64,000 bases of DNA from Beta vulgaris subsp. vulgaris. Its lineage: Eukaryota; Streptophyta; Magnoliopsida; Caryophyllales; Amaranthaceae. The stretch covers positions 50,548,596 to 50,612,595 of the forward strand of contig NC_079209.1 of NCBI RefSeq assembly GCF_026745355.1, given 5' to 3'. Positions 54,969-64,000 of the stretch are shown here, one piece after another; the stretch's first letter is position 1; each line of letters begins with the position of its first letter. A program made the position numbers and the translations under genes. Under the pieces are notes generated by a model. That model was not told where the DNA came from. It ran no database searches and saw nothing but the letters and a program-made list of their open reading frames with translations.

Positions 54969-56586
54969 GTTTTGCTTGTCCTCAAGTAAACCAAGAATGA
55001 GAGTGAAGGAGAGAAAAAGAAAAGGAGAATAAAAAGAAAAGGGAAACATGCAACAACCTAACCTATATGCTCTAAATGCAAGGTTACAAACATGACATGC
55101 AAGCTAAATGAGTTCATATCAAGATTTAGGAGACCAACCAAACACAAGAGGGAAGATGATTAGGAAGCACAAGAGTGACTCTAAGGTCTCAATCCACCGA
55201 TCAACCAAGTCTTTTTGAAAGAAAGCTTTCCAAGAATGATTTCTCACTCTTCTCCACTTCCAAGACCCAAGTTTGACTCCTCCCTAGGGATGCTCAACCA
55301 TAATTGCTCGCCTCTACCATGTTTTGATGACCCTCATCATGACTTGCACAAAATCTCACCCGCCACTACTAAATAGATCAAGTTCAATCTAGAAGTCAAA
55401 AGGGGCTTTGTTAAGGTTGTAACGGGGCTAGGTTAGGGGTGTGGATCATATTCTAGGAATGTGGTGCAAAAAGGGTAAGTGGAGTACAAACTAGGGGTAA
55501 ATACTCCCCCAAGCTAGTCCTAACACTATTCTCAATTAAAGAACTCTCACACATATCCTTGAATTTCACTTGTTTCTTTTTCACTTTGTGAACTTTTTCC
55601 TTTTTCTCATCAATTTGATCTTTCTTTCTTTTCAATTTCAATAATAAACCAAATCAAACAATAAGAACTTTCTTTCTTTTATTTCTTTTGTCTTTCTTTT
55701 TCACAAAAAATTTCAACTTTTACCATCATACAAGCACATTAACTCTCTTTCAACCAAGACTTAATATCAAAACCACTTAACTCAACAAAAACTACACATG
55801 TACTCCACTTTGGAGAAAGTTTGGCCATGACTCATTATGTGGGTTAAGCAAAAATAGGATAGAAAGGCTCAGATGGGTTGAGAAGCGAATATTATGCGGG
55901 TATTCAAGCTTTTGGCTCTGTAGCTCCTATTACTAGCAAAAGAAATGCCCTAAATCATTCTCCTAGAGGCTCGTCTTATGTAATCTTGGGGAGCTAAAAT
56001 GCAAGTCACAAGTTAGGCGATCAATGGTGAGGGTTGTGAGTGAGTCTTACGAGGTTCTTGGCCCTCCTTCGGGATTCATCGCACAAGGGGAAAGGCAATC
56101 CATTCATCCAACTCGCCTAATTTCAAAGAGACTCTACCAAAAGTTATTGGTTTAAGAGACGCCTAAAGTCACAACAGGGCTTCCAAAATCATCAAGTCTA
56201 ATATAAGGAAGGTCTTCCAATCAAGTCATGAACTCTTTAGCCACAAATCGTGCATGCAACCAAGCTATCCTAAATGCAGAAATTTTTTTATTTTTATTAT
56301 TTTTTTTTTTAACTTTTTTTTTTTTAAAAAAATATGCAAGGCAAAATAAAATGTCAAAAAGAAACTACCAAAGCACAGCTGTACAGGTGAAGAGAAGTCA
56401 GCAGGGGTGGAGGATGTCAATACCACAACAGATTCAATCACCAGTAACAACCGAAAACCAATGAGACCCCTAACTTCTAACCATCTATGGCCCCGAAACT
56501 CCCTAAGATATAGACATACAAGCAAGTCCCCAAGCTTAAGCAAAACTCCGCGCTCGGAGTTGCAAAAGGAGGGAGAGGGAGGGGGG
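54969..56586 (-). other. Gypsy 3' untranslated region, non-coding part
   Basis: No credible protein was seen. The stretch includes CT- and A-rich segments (55540-55690) and an A/T homopolymer region at 56280-56330. It lies between the extra ORF and the polypurine tract. Confidence 0.5.
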
Positions 56587-58069
56587 TTAGGAAAAGCTCC
56601 TAATAGTTCCCACCATCCCCCCCATCGGGAGGGGGGTAAGGGGGGAAATACCCACCAGAGGACCCATCATAGTAGGATGGGTAGTGGGGGTAAGGACGGA
56701 ATGAAGGCTCCTCAAATGGCCCTTCTCGAGGGTCGAAAGAAGGGGGTAGTGGGGATGGTTAGGGAAGGGAGGCTCATGTCCGGAGTGGACATTGGCGAGG
56801 TGAGTGCGCCAAGCCACCCTAGACACATGGTCCAGGTCGGTGCGGATACCGGCAAGAGTAGCCGAACCGCATGGTGATTGGCCTCCTGAGAGGCCTGCAT
56901 CTGCTATGTCTGCCATGACAGAGCCCATGTCGAAGGATTGAGAGGAAGAAGCTTCGGCCACCTCACTCTCAGGAATGCGGTGGTCGGGCCTCGGACCTCT
57001 CGGAACGCGGGGATCAATCTCCATAGGCATGGGCTCGGGGATAGCCCGTGGGATGTCATGGGCAGGGGGAACCCGCCAACGGTTTTCAACGTTAGCTGGG
57101 AGGTCCCAAACGAAGTCGGGCCCTATATGACAGTAAGGTCGCCCCCCCACAAGCCAGATGCAGTTTTCCTTTTTATAATTGCGCAGAAATTTCATCTGCT
57201 GCAAGCTGGCACCATCCAATCTGTTGGACTGGCCAACAGTAGGCATGCTGGCTTCCAAGCGAGCCAAGTCATCGGTCAAGTCAAGGTAGGATGCTAGCCG
57301 GGTGACCATGCCACCACAAAGAATCTCCCCAGTCACCGTTGTGCCCCCCCGAATTTCCTGCAGTCGGTTGAGGAGGAGAGCAGCAAAGTTAATGCGGGCT
57401 CTATGGTGAGCCCCGTCAGTGGCCAACCAGAGAACCAGCAGCTCGTCCTTCCGCAACTGCCCGACTTCCTGTTTAGGAAAGATGGTGTAAACCAACATCC
57501 TATGGAAGTATCGGAGAGCAAGGTGGATGATCTCCGACGCTTTGGACGAGTTCGTTCGAAACGAAGTCGTACCGTTGGTGATCTTTCCCACCACTCTTGC
57601 TCATTGTATCCCTGCCAGATGATCCCAAAGGGGCATCGCAGGGGGCTCGAGGGTCCATCCAAACGCCTCACAGAATTCGTCAAAAGACAGTGCTCTAGCT
57701 TGATTAAACATGCGAAATTGAATAGTTAGAGCACCTGTCACATTACTTACGTTCAACGTACTCAAGAACTCGAGAGTGAGTTGATCGTAAGTAGGTTCAT
57801 GAATATCAAGGAAGTCCGATAACCCGACATTATCTGCCATCTCCCTTATCATCGACTCGATGTTAAGGTAGTTGCAGGTAGTGTGGTCATAGAACTTAGT
57901 GGACAAACGTGCGCTCAGAAAGTTGTTGGAAAATTTGTTTATGAGCGGCGTTTGGAAACTTTAGAGCATAAAGGGGAGGGGGATGCGAGCTAGACGAAGG
58001 TCCTTGTGAAGAAGACCCCGTCTTTGCTCGCTTAGACCTGGATGAGCCTTCACCACCACTTCTTCCCAT
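56587..58069 (-). pseudogene. ATHILA ORF-1-like extra ORF after pol, broken
   Basis: Begins at ATG 58069 with a Ser-rich, basic N-terminus (MGRSGGEGSSRSKRAKTG) and runs about 490 codons. A frameshift near 57960 and an in-frame TGA at 57601-57603 break it. The middle part (PTYDQLTLEFLSTLNV, QFRMFNQARALSFDEF, then SKASEIIHLALRYFHRMLVY and a GGMVTRLASYL stretch) resembles the Arabidopsis ATHILA ORF-1 protein family as I know it. The tail is Pro/His-rich. It occupies the position after pol where Athila elements carry an env-like gene; no signal peptide or clear membrane segment was seen, so an envelope function is not supported by this sequence. Confidence 0.6.
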
Positions 58070-58166
58070 GGTGAAAAAGAATATTTGTTTGGCAAAAAGG
58101 GAAGGAGAAGTGATGATCTGCTGCAAAGACACAACCACAAAGCGGACTCTCTACACAAAGAAACAC

Positions 58167-58168
<2 letters not shown>

Positions 58169-58204
<36 letters not shown>
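58169..58204 (+). repeat. Poly-A tract of about 36 bases
   Basis: A homopolymer followed by A-rich sequence upstream (minus-strand sense) of the extra ORF start. Frames through it give poly-lysine or poly-phenylalanine and are artefacts. Confidence 0.85.
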
Positions 58205-58205
<1 letters not shown>

Positions 58206-58894
58206 AAAAACACACAAAAAGAAAAATCAAACCACACAAAAGGGAAAACACACAAAAAAAGAAATAAAAACTAAGCCTAAGATCTACCAGCTAGCCATCC
58301 ACAATTAGTAGCAACAAAGTTGCTAGCAATCAAGAGTTTCACCACTCAAAGAGACTTTCAAGCCAATTTCGCCAAACCAACCACAATTATGCACAAAAAG
58401 CAACAACACCTCACAATTTCAGCAATGTAGTTCTCACAAAGTAAGAATATTATGAATTTATCACAAACCACAAAAATTGCATATGTTCACCACATCACCA
58501 AACACAAAAATGACTAAAGTTCATGAACAATCAAAAGAAATTAGGAAAACAAGCATGCAATCTAAAAAAAACACACTAGAAGTCCAATTTAGTAGATTAT
58601 TGATGAAAAAGCAAAGATTAGAAGGGATTTATCAACATGGAGATGAAAATTCCCAATTTTGAAACCCTAGAAATCGAATCCTTGCAAAACCCCCAATTTT
58701 TGTGCTTTGAATGTTGTAGAGAAGATGGTGATGAAGTTTTGGTGAGATTTGCCTTGAAAGTCGCCGGAAAAGGGTGTAAAGTCGCCGGATCTAGAGAGGA
58801 GGAAGAGAGAGAAAGTGAGTGAGTGTGAGAGAGAGTTTGAAAATATGAGGAAAAGAGGAGAGAGAGCCCGAAAATAATGTTGCCCAGCCGGTTT

Positions 58895-59342
58895 GGTGCG
58901 GGCGCACCTCTCCCTGGTGCGGGCGCACCAACCGAAATTTTTTTCAAAACATACGTTTGGTGCGGGCGCACCAACAGGAGGTGCGGGCGCACCTCTCCCT
59001 TCTGTTTTTTTCCAAAAAAATTCGTAGGCTTTGGTGCGGGCGCACCACGTCGAGGTGCGGGCGCACCAAAGTCTATCTGTTTTTTCAAACTCAGTCGACA
59101 GAAGTGGTGCGGGCGCACCTTGTGTGGGTGCGGGCGCACCTGCTTTTTTCGAAAATTTTTTTTTAAAAAAGGTGCGGGCGCACATGGACTAGGTGCGGGC
59201 GCACCAAAGTCTTCTGTTTTTTCTGAAAATCGTGTGCAAAATTTGGTGCGGGCGCACCTTGTCTAGGTGCGGGCGCACCAAAGTTTTTTTTTCGAAAATT
59301 TTTCTCATGTGCGGGCGCACATTGAACAGGTGCGGGAGCACC
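58895..59342. repeat. Seven pairs of 14-bp inverted repeats, 21-bp register
   Basis: GGTGCGGGCGCACC or near variants start at 58895/58916, 58959/58980, 59033/59054, 59106/59127, 59171/59192, 59245/59266 and 59308/59329. Within every pair the starts are 21 bp apart; the 7-bp linkers differ (TCTCCCT, AACAGGA, ACGTCGA, TTGTGTG, TGGACTA, TTGTCTA, TTGAACA). Distances between pairs vary from 63 to 74 bp. Each motif is a perfect 6-bp inverted repeat around GG. The array lies between integrase and the extra ORF; TCTTCTGTTTTTTC-like text often follows a pair. Confidence 0.95.
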
Positions 59343-59345
59343 TAA

Positions 59346-59567
59346 CCCGTCTGATTTGTACATATTTCTTCTCCAAAACACTCAATTCACTCAACTTCTC
59401 ATAAAAATTCAGATGTTCCAATGTACCTCTCATGGCTGACTGATAAATCAAAAGCGTAACTAACAAAGGAAAAATAAAAGAAATGAAGAGAGGAAAGAAG
59501 AGAAACGGGTTGCCTCCCGTGTAGCGCTTGTTTTAAGTCATTAGCTTGACTAAAAAGGATACATCCA
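59346..59567 (-). other. Junction between integrase and 3' repeat array
   Basis: Contains (minus strand) CGGGTTGCCTCCCGTGTAGC, a conserved-looking post-pol stretch seen in Athila-like elements. No coding frame. Confidence 0.4.
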
Positions 59568-60490
59568 TCATGAGAGTCGCTCAGGTGAGCGAAGAATCAA
59601 GCAACCAATGGAGCCAACAGCATGCGAATCATGGTAGAGCTTTAATCTTTGACCGTTCACCCAGAAATGACCGTTCTCACCCATAACCACATAAGCCCAT
59701 AAGGAGTAGTCTTCAACAAGAGAAGGGACCCGACCATTTGACTTTAACTTTCCGGGGAAAAGCTTTAGTCTTGAGTTGAACAAAAGACTTTGTCCCCAAC
59801 CCGGAAATCTCGTTGTTGAATCCGGTTGTCGTGCCATTTCTTCGTTTGCTCTTTGTATAGTCTAGAACTCTCATAAGCGTCAAAACGAAATTCCTCCAGT
59901 TCTACTAGCCTTTCTTTTCGAGCTTCTCCCGCCAAGTGTAGATCCATGTTGAGCTCCTTAACTGCCCACCAAGCCTTGTGCTCAAGCTCAACCGGCAAAT
60001 GACATGCCTTGCCATACACAAGGCGATAGGGAGTGGTGCCTATGGGCGTCTTGAAAGCCGTGCGAAGAGCCCAAAGAGCGTCATCAAGTTTCAAAGACCA
60101 ATCCTTTCGTGTCCTATTGACACACGCTCAAGAACATTTTTAACCTCTCGATTCGAAACCTCAACTTGGCCTTGTGTTTGGGGGTGATAAGGAAGACCTA
60201 CTTTGTGATTCACCCCGTATTTCTTCAATAATGCTTCTAATTGCTTTTTGGCGAAGTGTGAACCACCATCACTGATCAATACACGGGGCACCCCAAATCG
60301 AGGGAAGATGATCTTCTTCAGAAGCTTGGTGACTACCTTATGGTCATTGGTGGAAAGGCAATGGCTTCCACCCATTTGGTCACGTAGTCGACCGCAACAA
60401 GAATATATACATTCCCACAGGAAGGAATGAATGGGCCCATAAAGTCGACCCCCAGACATCAAACGGCTCAACCTCAAGAATGTTCTGTTG
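59568..60490 (-). pseudogene. Gypsy integrase core and C-terminal region
   Basis: The core contains [15 protein letters not shown] (second catalytic Asp) and [17 protein letters not shown] (catalytic Glu). The first Asp region near 60450 is shifted out of frame by a one-base change. The C-terminal part reads [16 protein letters not shown] and later a W-rich tail (near 59640-59700). Two more frame changes occur near 60094 and 59800. The integrase of the intact element would insert the DNA copy into the host chromosome. Confidence 0.85.
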
Positions 60491-61321
60491 AGGCATCTCG
60501 TGTCGCTTTGTGATGCCACCACTCCGTTGACATCTATCACAAGCCACCACAAATGTTCGGGCATCCTTATGCAATGTTGGCCAGAACATACCACATTGGA
60601 GCACCTTAGCAACAGTTTTGCTTGCTCCACCATGTCCTCCACATGCCAAAGTATGGCAATGATGCAAAACCGAGGCCATCTCATGATTAGGAACACACCT
60701 CCTAAACACGCCATCAGCACACTTCTTAAAAAGGAGCGGGTCATCCCAGTAGAACCTCGAAACTTCTTTAAAGAACCGCTTCCTTTGTTGGGAAGTAAAA
60801 CCATGAGGTTCAATCCCACAAGCCAGATAATTTGCATAATCAGCGAACCATGGAACCTCATTGTTCAGAATGGCGAACAAGGCTTCTTCTCTCAAATCGT
60901 CCTCGATAGGAATCTCCTCCAGATTGTCAGGAGGGAGGCGTGAAAGATGGTCAGCTACCACATTCTCCGTCCCCTTCTTCTCTTTCATCTCAAAATCAAA
61001 CTCCTGAAGAAGCAACACCCACCTAATGAGCCTAGGCTTAGCATCCTTCTTACTCATCAAATACCGGACCGCAGAATGATCCGTATACACCACAGCCTTA
61101 TTACATGTCAAGTAGGAATGAAACTTGTCAAAAGCAAATACCACGGCCAACATTTCCTTTTCCGTAGTTGCATAGTTCCGTTGAGCATCATCCAGAGTCC
61201 TACTTGCATAGGCTATCACATGTAGCCTCCCTTCCTTGCGTTGCCCAAGAACAACTCCCACTGAAAAGTCACTAGCATCGCACATTAGTTCAAAAGGCAA
61301 GCTCCAATCCGGAGCTTGCAC
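60380..61321 (-). pseudogene. Gypsy RNase H and integrase zinc-binding region
   Basis: RNase H motifs [33 protein letters not shown] and [12 protein letters not shown] lie in order, followed by ADHLSRLPP. The integrase N-terminal HHCC zinc finger ([11 protein letters not shown] ... [10 protein letters not shown]) follows. The frame stays open for 313 codons, then is lost at the first integrase catalytic Asp. RNase H removes the RNA strand after reverse transcription. Confidence 0.9.
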
Positions 61322-61427
61322 AATGGGGCAGAAGTAAGGGCTTTCTTAAGAGTTTCAAAAGCCTTAGTACAAGACTCATCAAACGCAAAATCAACATCTT
61401 TCTGAAGTAGATTCGTCAATGGTTTGG

Positions 61428-62440
61428 CTATTTGAGAGAAATCCTTGATGAAACGTCGGAAAAACCAGCATGTCCAAGGAAAGCGCGAACTCCCGTCACC
61501 GAGTTCGGTGGCGGAAGCTTCTCAATAACCGAAACCTTTGCCGGATCTACTTCAATACCCTTTTTCGACACTTTATGCCCAAGTACAATGCCTTCCTCGA
61601 CCATAAAGTGACACTTCTCCCAATTCAGTACAAGGTTCGTCTCTTGACACCTTTTTAACACACATTCAAGATTAACCAGACATGTGTCAAAAGACGAACC
61701 ACACACACTAAAGTCGTCCATGAAGACTTCAATGGAATCTTCTAGCATGTCAGAGAAGATTGCTGTCATACACCTCTGAAAAGTGGATGGGGCATTACAC
61801 AAACCAAAGGGCATCCTTCGATATGCAAATGTCCCATACGGACAAGTAAAGGTGGTTTTCTCTTGGTCATCCGGATGAATGGGGATTTGAAAGAATCCGG
61901 AATAACCATCAAGAAAACAGAAGTGTGAATGACGAGCAAGCCTCTCCAACATTTGGTCAATGAAGGGAAGGGGGAAATGATCTTTCCGGGTGGATTTGTT
62001 CAGTTTCCTGTAATCAATACAGACTCTCCACCCAGTGACAGTCCTAGTTGAGATTGTTTCTCCTTTCTCATTCTCAACTATAGTCATGCCTCCTTTTTTT
62101 GGAACCACGTGAATCGGGCTCACCCACTTGCTATCTGAGATAGCATAAATGATTCCCGCGTCACGTAGTTTCAAGATCTCCTTTTTCACAACCTCTTTGA
62201 GGTTGGGATTGAGCCTTCTCTGATGCTCGATGGAGGAGGCATTACTATCGATGAGATGGATACGATGCATAGCAAGAGAAGGGCTTATCCCCTTAAGGTC
62301 ATCAATCGAATACCCAATGACATCTTTATATTTTTGCAAAATTCCAATCAGTTTTGATATAGAAATGTCATCAAGACTCGAATTGACAATAACAGGATAA
62401 GTACATGCATCATCAAGAAAAACATATCTAAGAGAGGGGA
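61428..62440 (-). pseudogene. Gypsy reverse transcriptase
   Basis: The frame contains DAGIIYAISDSKWVSPIHVV, GWRVCIDYRKLNKSTRKDHF, LDGYSGFFQIPIHPDDQEKT, MPFGLCNAPSTFQRCM and the catalytic VFMDDFSV (about 61710-61725, F-M-D-D in place of Y-x-D-D, usual for Athila/Tat). It is open from about 62435 to 61428; frame changes at both ends separate it from the protease and RNase H parts. Confidence 0.92.
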
Positions 62441-62895
62441 AGGGGTTTGAACTCTACCTTGGGAGGAGGCTTAGAACACTCCTCTTTATCAGTGGATGAT
62501 GCAGCTAGAACCTCAAACGCCTCATCTTGCGTGTCCTCTTCCATGTCCAAGTTAAGGGTGTCGGTAAGTGCAGCATACAAATCGCTCCCAGAATCATCCA
62601 CACTCATGGTGTCCTCCACCTCATCTTCCACTAGGCTTACCCGGCAAATTTTCTCCATCATAGGCCTCTTCAGTGTCTTAGAGAACTCGAACACCACCCG
62701 CTCATTAGCTACCTCAACCGTGATTGTGTCGTTTTTGCAGTTTATCACGGCACCCAAAGTCTTCAGAGCTTCTCTTCCCAGAATAAGAGGAGTCTCAGGA
62801 TCTTCCTCCATATCCATCACCACAAAGTCGCATGGTACAAACACATGCCCAACTTGAATCGGTATATCCTCCAACTCACCACAAGGGACTCTCAC
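62428..62895 (-). pseudogene. Gypsy protease C-terminal part and linker
   Basis: PETPLILGREALKTLGAVI is the conserved second half of the retroviral-type aspartic protease (LILGR). It is followed by an acidic linker (VEDEVEDTMSVDDSGSD) before the reverse transcriptase. One-base frame changes lie at about 62905 and 62440. Confidence 0.85.
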
Positions 62896-64000
62896 AGTGC
62901 GGTCGCCAATTGAATCGTTTTGCGCGTAGGATGAAGAGGAAATTTCAGGTGCTTTGCAATAGAAAGGGGCATCAAATTGACACTGGCTCCCAGATCGGCC
63001 AGTGCACCCTTAGGTTCTAAGTCACCTATCTTCACTGGCAAGGTGAAACTCCCGGGATCTCTTTGCTTCTTGGGCATAGTTCGTTGCACAAGAGCACTCA
63101 CTTGGTAAGGTAGGGAGATAAGCTCATCTTCAAGTTTTCGCTTATTGGAGAGGATCTCTTTCAAGAATTTAGCATAAGCTGGCATTTGAGACATAGCCTC
63201 AAGGAATGGAATGTTGATTTGCAGGCTCTTCATCACATTCAGAAATTTAGTGAACTTGTCACTCAACTTTCTCTCTACCAACCTATGAGGATAGGGAACC
63301 GGAGGCACATAGGATTTGGTTGGTGGAGGTGATGGCAATGTGTTTTTGTCACCAACTTGAACATGTGACTCATCCTTCTCCTCAACGTCCTCTTTCTCAG
63401 TTTCCTCAGCTCCAGCCTCCTTCTCAACAACCTCAGCTTCTCCATCCTGCTCTAACTCCCCATTCGGCATCTTAGGACCCGCATAACTTGTTCCCGACCT
63501 CAAATGAATGGCTTTGGCTTGATGGAGGTTGGGGTTAGGAATGGGTTGGCCTGGAAGTTGATTTGTGGGGGTGGAGGGATTCTTCTCAGCTACTTGGGCA
63601 ATTTGGGTTTCAAGCATTTTGTTGTGGGCTTGTAGCTCTTGAAACCTTTGCTCATGGTTTTGGAGAATTTGGTTCATGGATTGGAGTTGTTGGAGAATTT
63701 GGAGAGAGGTTGGATCGGAAGATGGTGTAGGTTCGGGATTTTGTTTGGGGAAAGGAAGGTTGGAGGGAGGTTTTGGGTTGTTGGTCCTTTGATGTGGAGC
63801 TTGGTATGTGTTGGACCCTTGTGAGGAGGAACCACCTTGGTTATAGTTTTGGTTTTGGTTATACCCTTGCGCAAACCCTTGGTTGTGAGCTTGGTTGTAC
63901 CCTTGTTGAGGTTGATTCCATCCTTGTTGAGGTTGGTTGAATCCTTGGGTGTAGTTTTGTTGAGGTTGTCTCCACCTCCTTGTTGATTGTTCTATACCCT
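62892..64000 (-). pseudogene. Gypsy gag tail and protease active site, partial
   Basis: The frame is open from the window edge. It begins with a Gln/Asn/Gly/Tyr-rich tail (NQPQQGWNQPQQGYNQ and similar, about 63970-63830), then LQILQQLQSMNQIL with a Gln-rich coiled segment, an acidic linker (KEAGAEETEKEDVEEKDES), a conserved MPAYAKFLKEIL region and the protease active site GALADLGASVNLMPLS near 62960-63010 (D-L-G-A in place of D-T-G-A, normal for Athila-like elements). A one-base change near 62905 ends the frame. The N-terminal part of gag lies beyond the window. Confidence 0.85.

Larger units (their letters stand above)
53311..64000 (-). mobile_element. Athila-like gypsy element, minus strand, partial
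   Basis: On the minus strand the order is gag tail, protease, reverse transcriptase, RNase H, integrase, a long 3' region with an extra ORF, polypurine tract and 3' LTR. The 5' LTR, primer site and most of gag lie beyond the window. Pol is interrupted by several one-base frameshifts, so this copy is not autonomous. It inserted into the Tat-like element on its left. Confidence 0.88.

Noticed and set aside
56407..57729. Several plus-strand frames of 100-156 codons
   Set aside because: They lie opposite the minus-strand extra ORF of the gypsy element, which shows the recognisable protein pattern.
58068..58274. Lysine-rich frames
   Set aside because: Translation through a poly-A tract.
58895..59342. 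CRISPR-like array
   Set aside because: Repeats with constant 7-bp linkers inside a plant retrotransposon, no cas genes, and irregular distance between pairs.

Overview
This is a transposon-rich stretch of a plant nuclear genome, most likely a eudicot. The evidence is AT-rich DNA with spliced plant-type genes (a calcineurin-like phosphoesterase, a DUF26/Gnk2 secretory protein, a cupin_5/DUF985 protein) and many plant transposon classes (Athila- and Tat-like gypsy, copia, CACTA, hAT, MULE, Stowaway, Tourist, Helitron, LINE, SINE, TRIM). Caryophyllales is possible, but nothing in the sequence proves it. Nothing points to a prokaryote, organelle or virus.

Layout. 1-6.8 kb: AT-rich DNA with two adjacent non-autonomous hAT elements, a small MITE, microsatellites, a possible solo LTR and a T-rich degenerate repeat. 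6.8-12.6 kb: an L1-type LINE with both ends and an 18-bp target duplication; its ORF2 is broken but a 509-codon ORF fills the ORF1 position. 13.0-14.9 kb: a CACTA element holding two MITEs and a promoter plus first exon of a GH35 beta-galactosidase. 18.5-23.3 kb: an intact six-exon metallophosphoesterase gene (375 aa by my splicing) with a Helitron in intron 3. 23.6-24.5 kb, minus strand: a secreted two-domain DUF26 protein. 27.1-30.1 kb: an intact three-exon cupin gene (188 aa) with a TATA box, a GGCCCA cluster and an upstream SINE.

31.4-43.9 kb: one old copia element, its 153-bp LTRs differing at about 11 sites, split by four insertions: a 4.6-kb CACTA with transposase remains, a CACTA arm joined to a duplicate of the neighbouring cupin promoter and exon 1, a gypsy solo LTR, and a second CACTA. 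The target duplications (ATC, GCGTC, ATT/AGT) and the copia reading across the breaks fix three of the four insertions. 44.3-51.0 kb: a TRIM with identical LTRs inside a SINE-like repeat, a MULE with a hAT in its right arm, a Stowaway with a SINE inside, and a minus-strand LINE derivative with a G-rich minisatellite. 51.2-53.3 kb: the LTR end, primer site and leader of a Tat-like element. 53.3-64.0 kb: the 3' two-thirds of a minus-strand Athila-like gypsy element, running off the window, with decayed gag-pol and an extra ORF.

The most unusual signal is in that gypsy element: a 14-bp GC-rich inverted repeat (6-2-6) occurring in pairs whose starts are 21 bp apart, in seven of seven pairs in the 3' untranslated region and again in the LTR. 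A different GC-rich sequence with the same 14-7-14 geometry lies in the unrelated solo LTR at 39.5 kb. The second theme is CACTA-linked capture of promoter plus first exon (beta-galactosidase, cupin). The three host genes look functional and unrelated; plants do not use operons. All comparisons were made by eye, without alignment or database searches.
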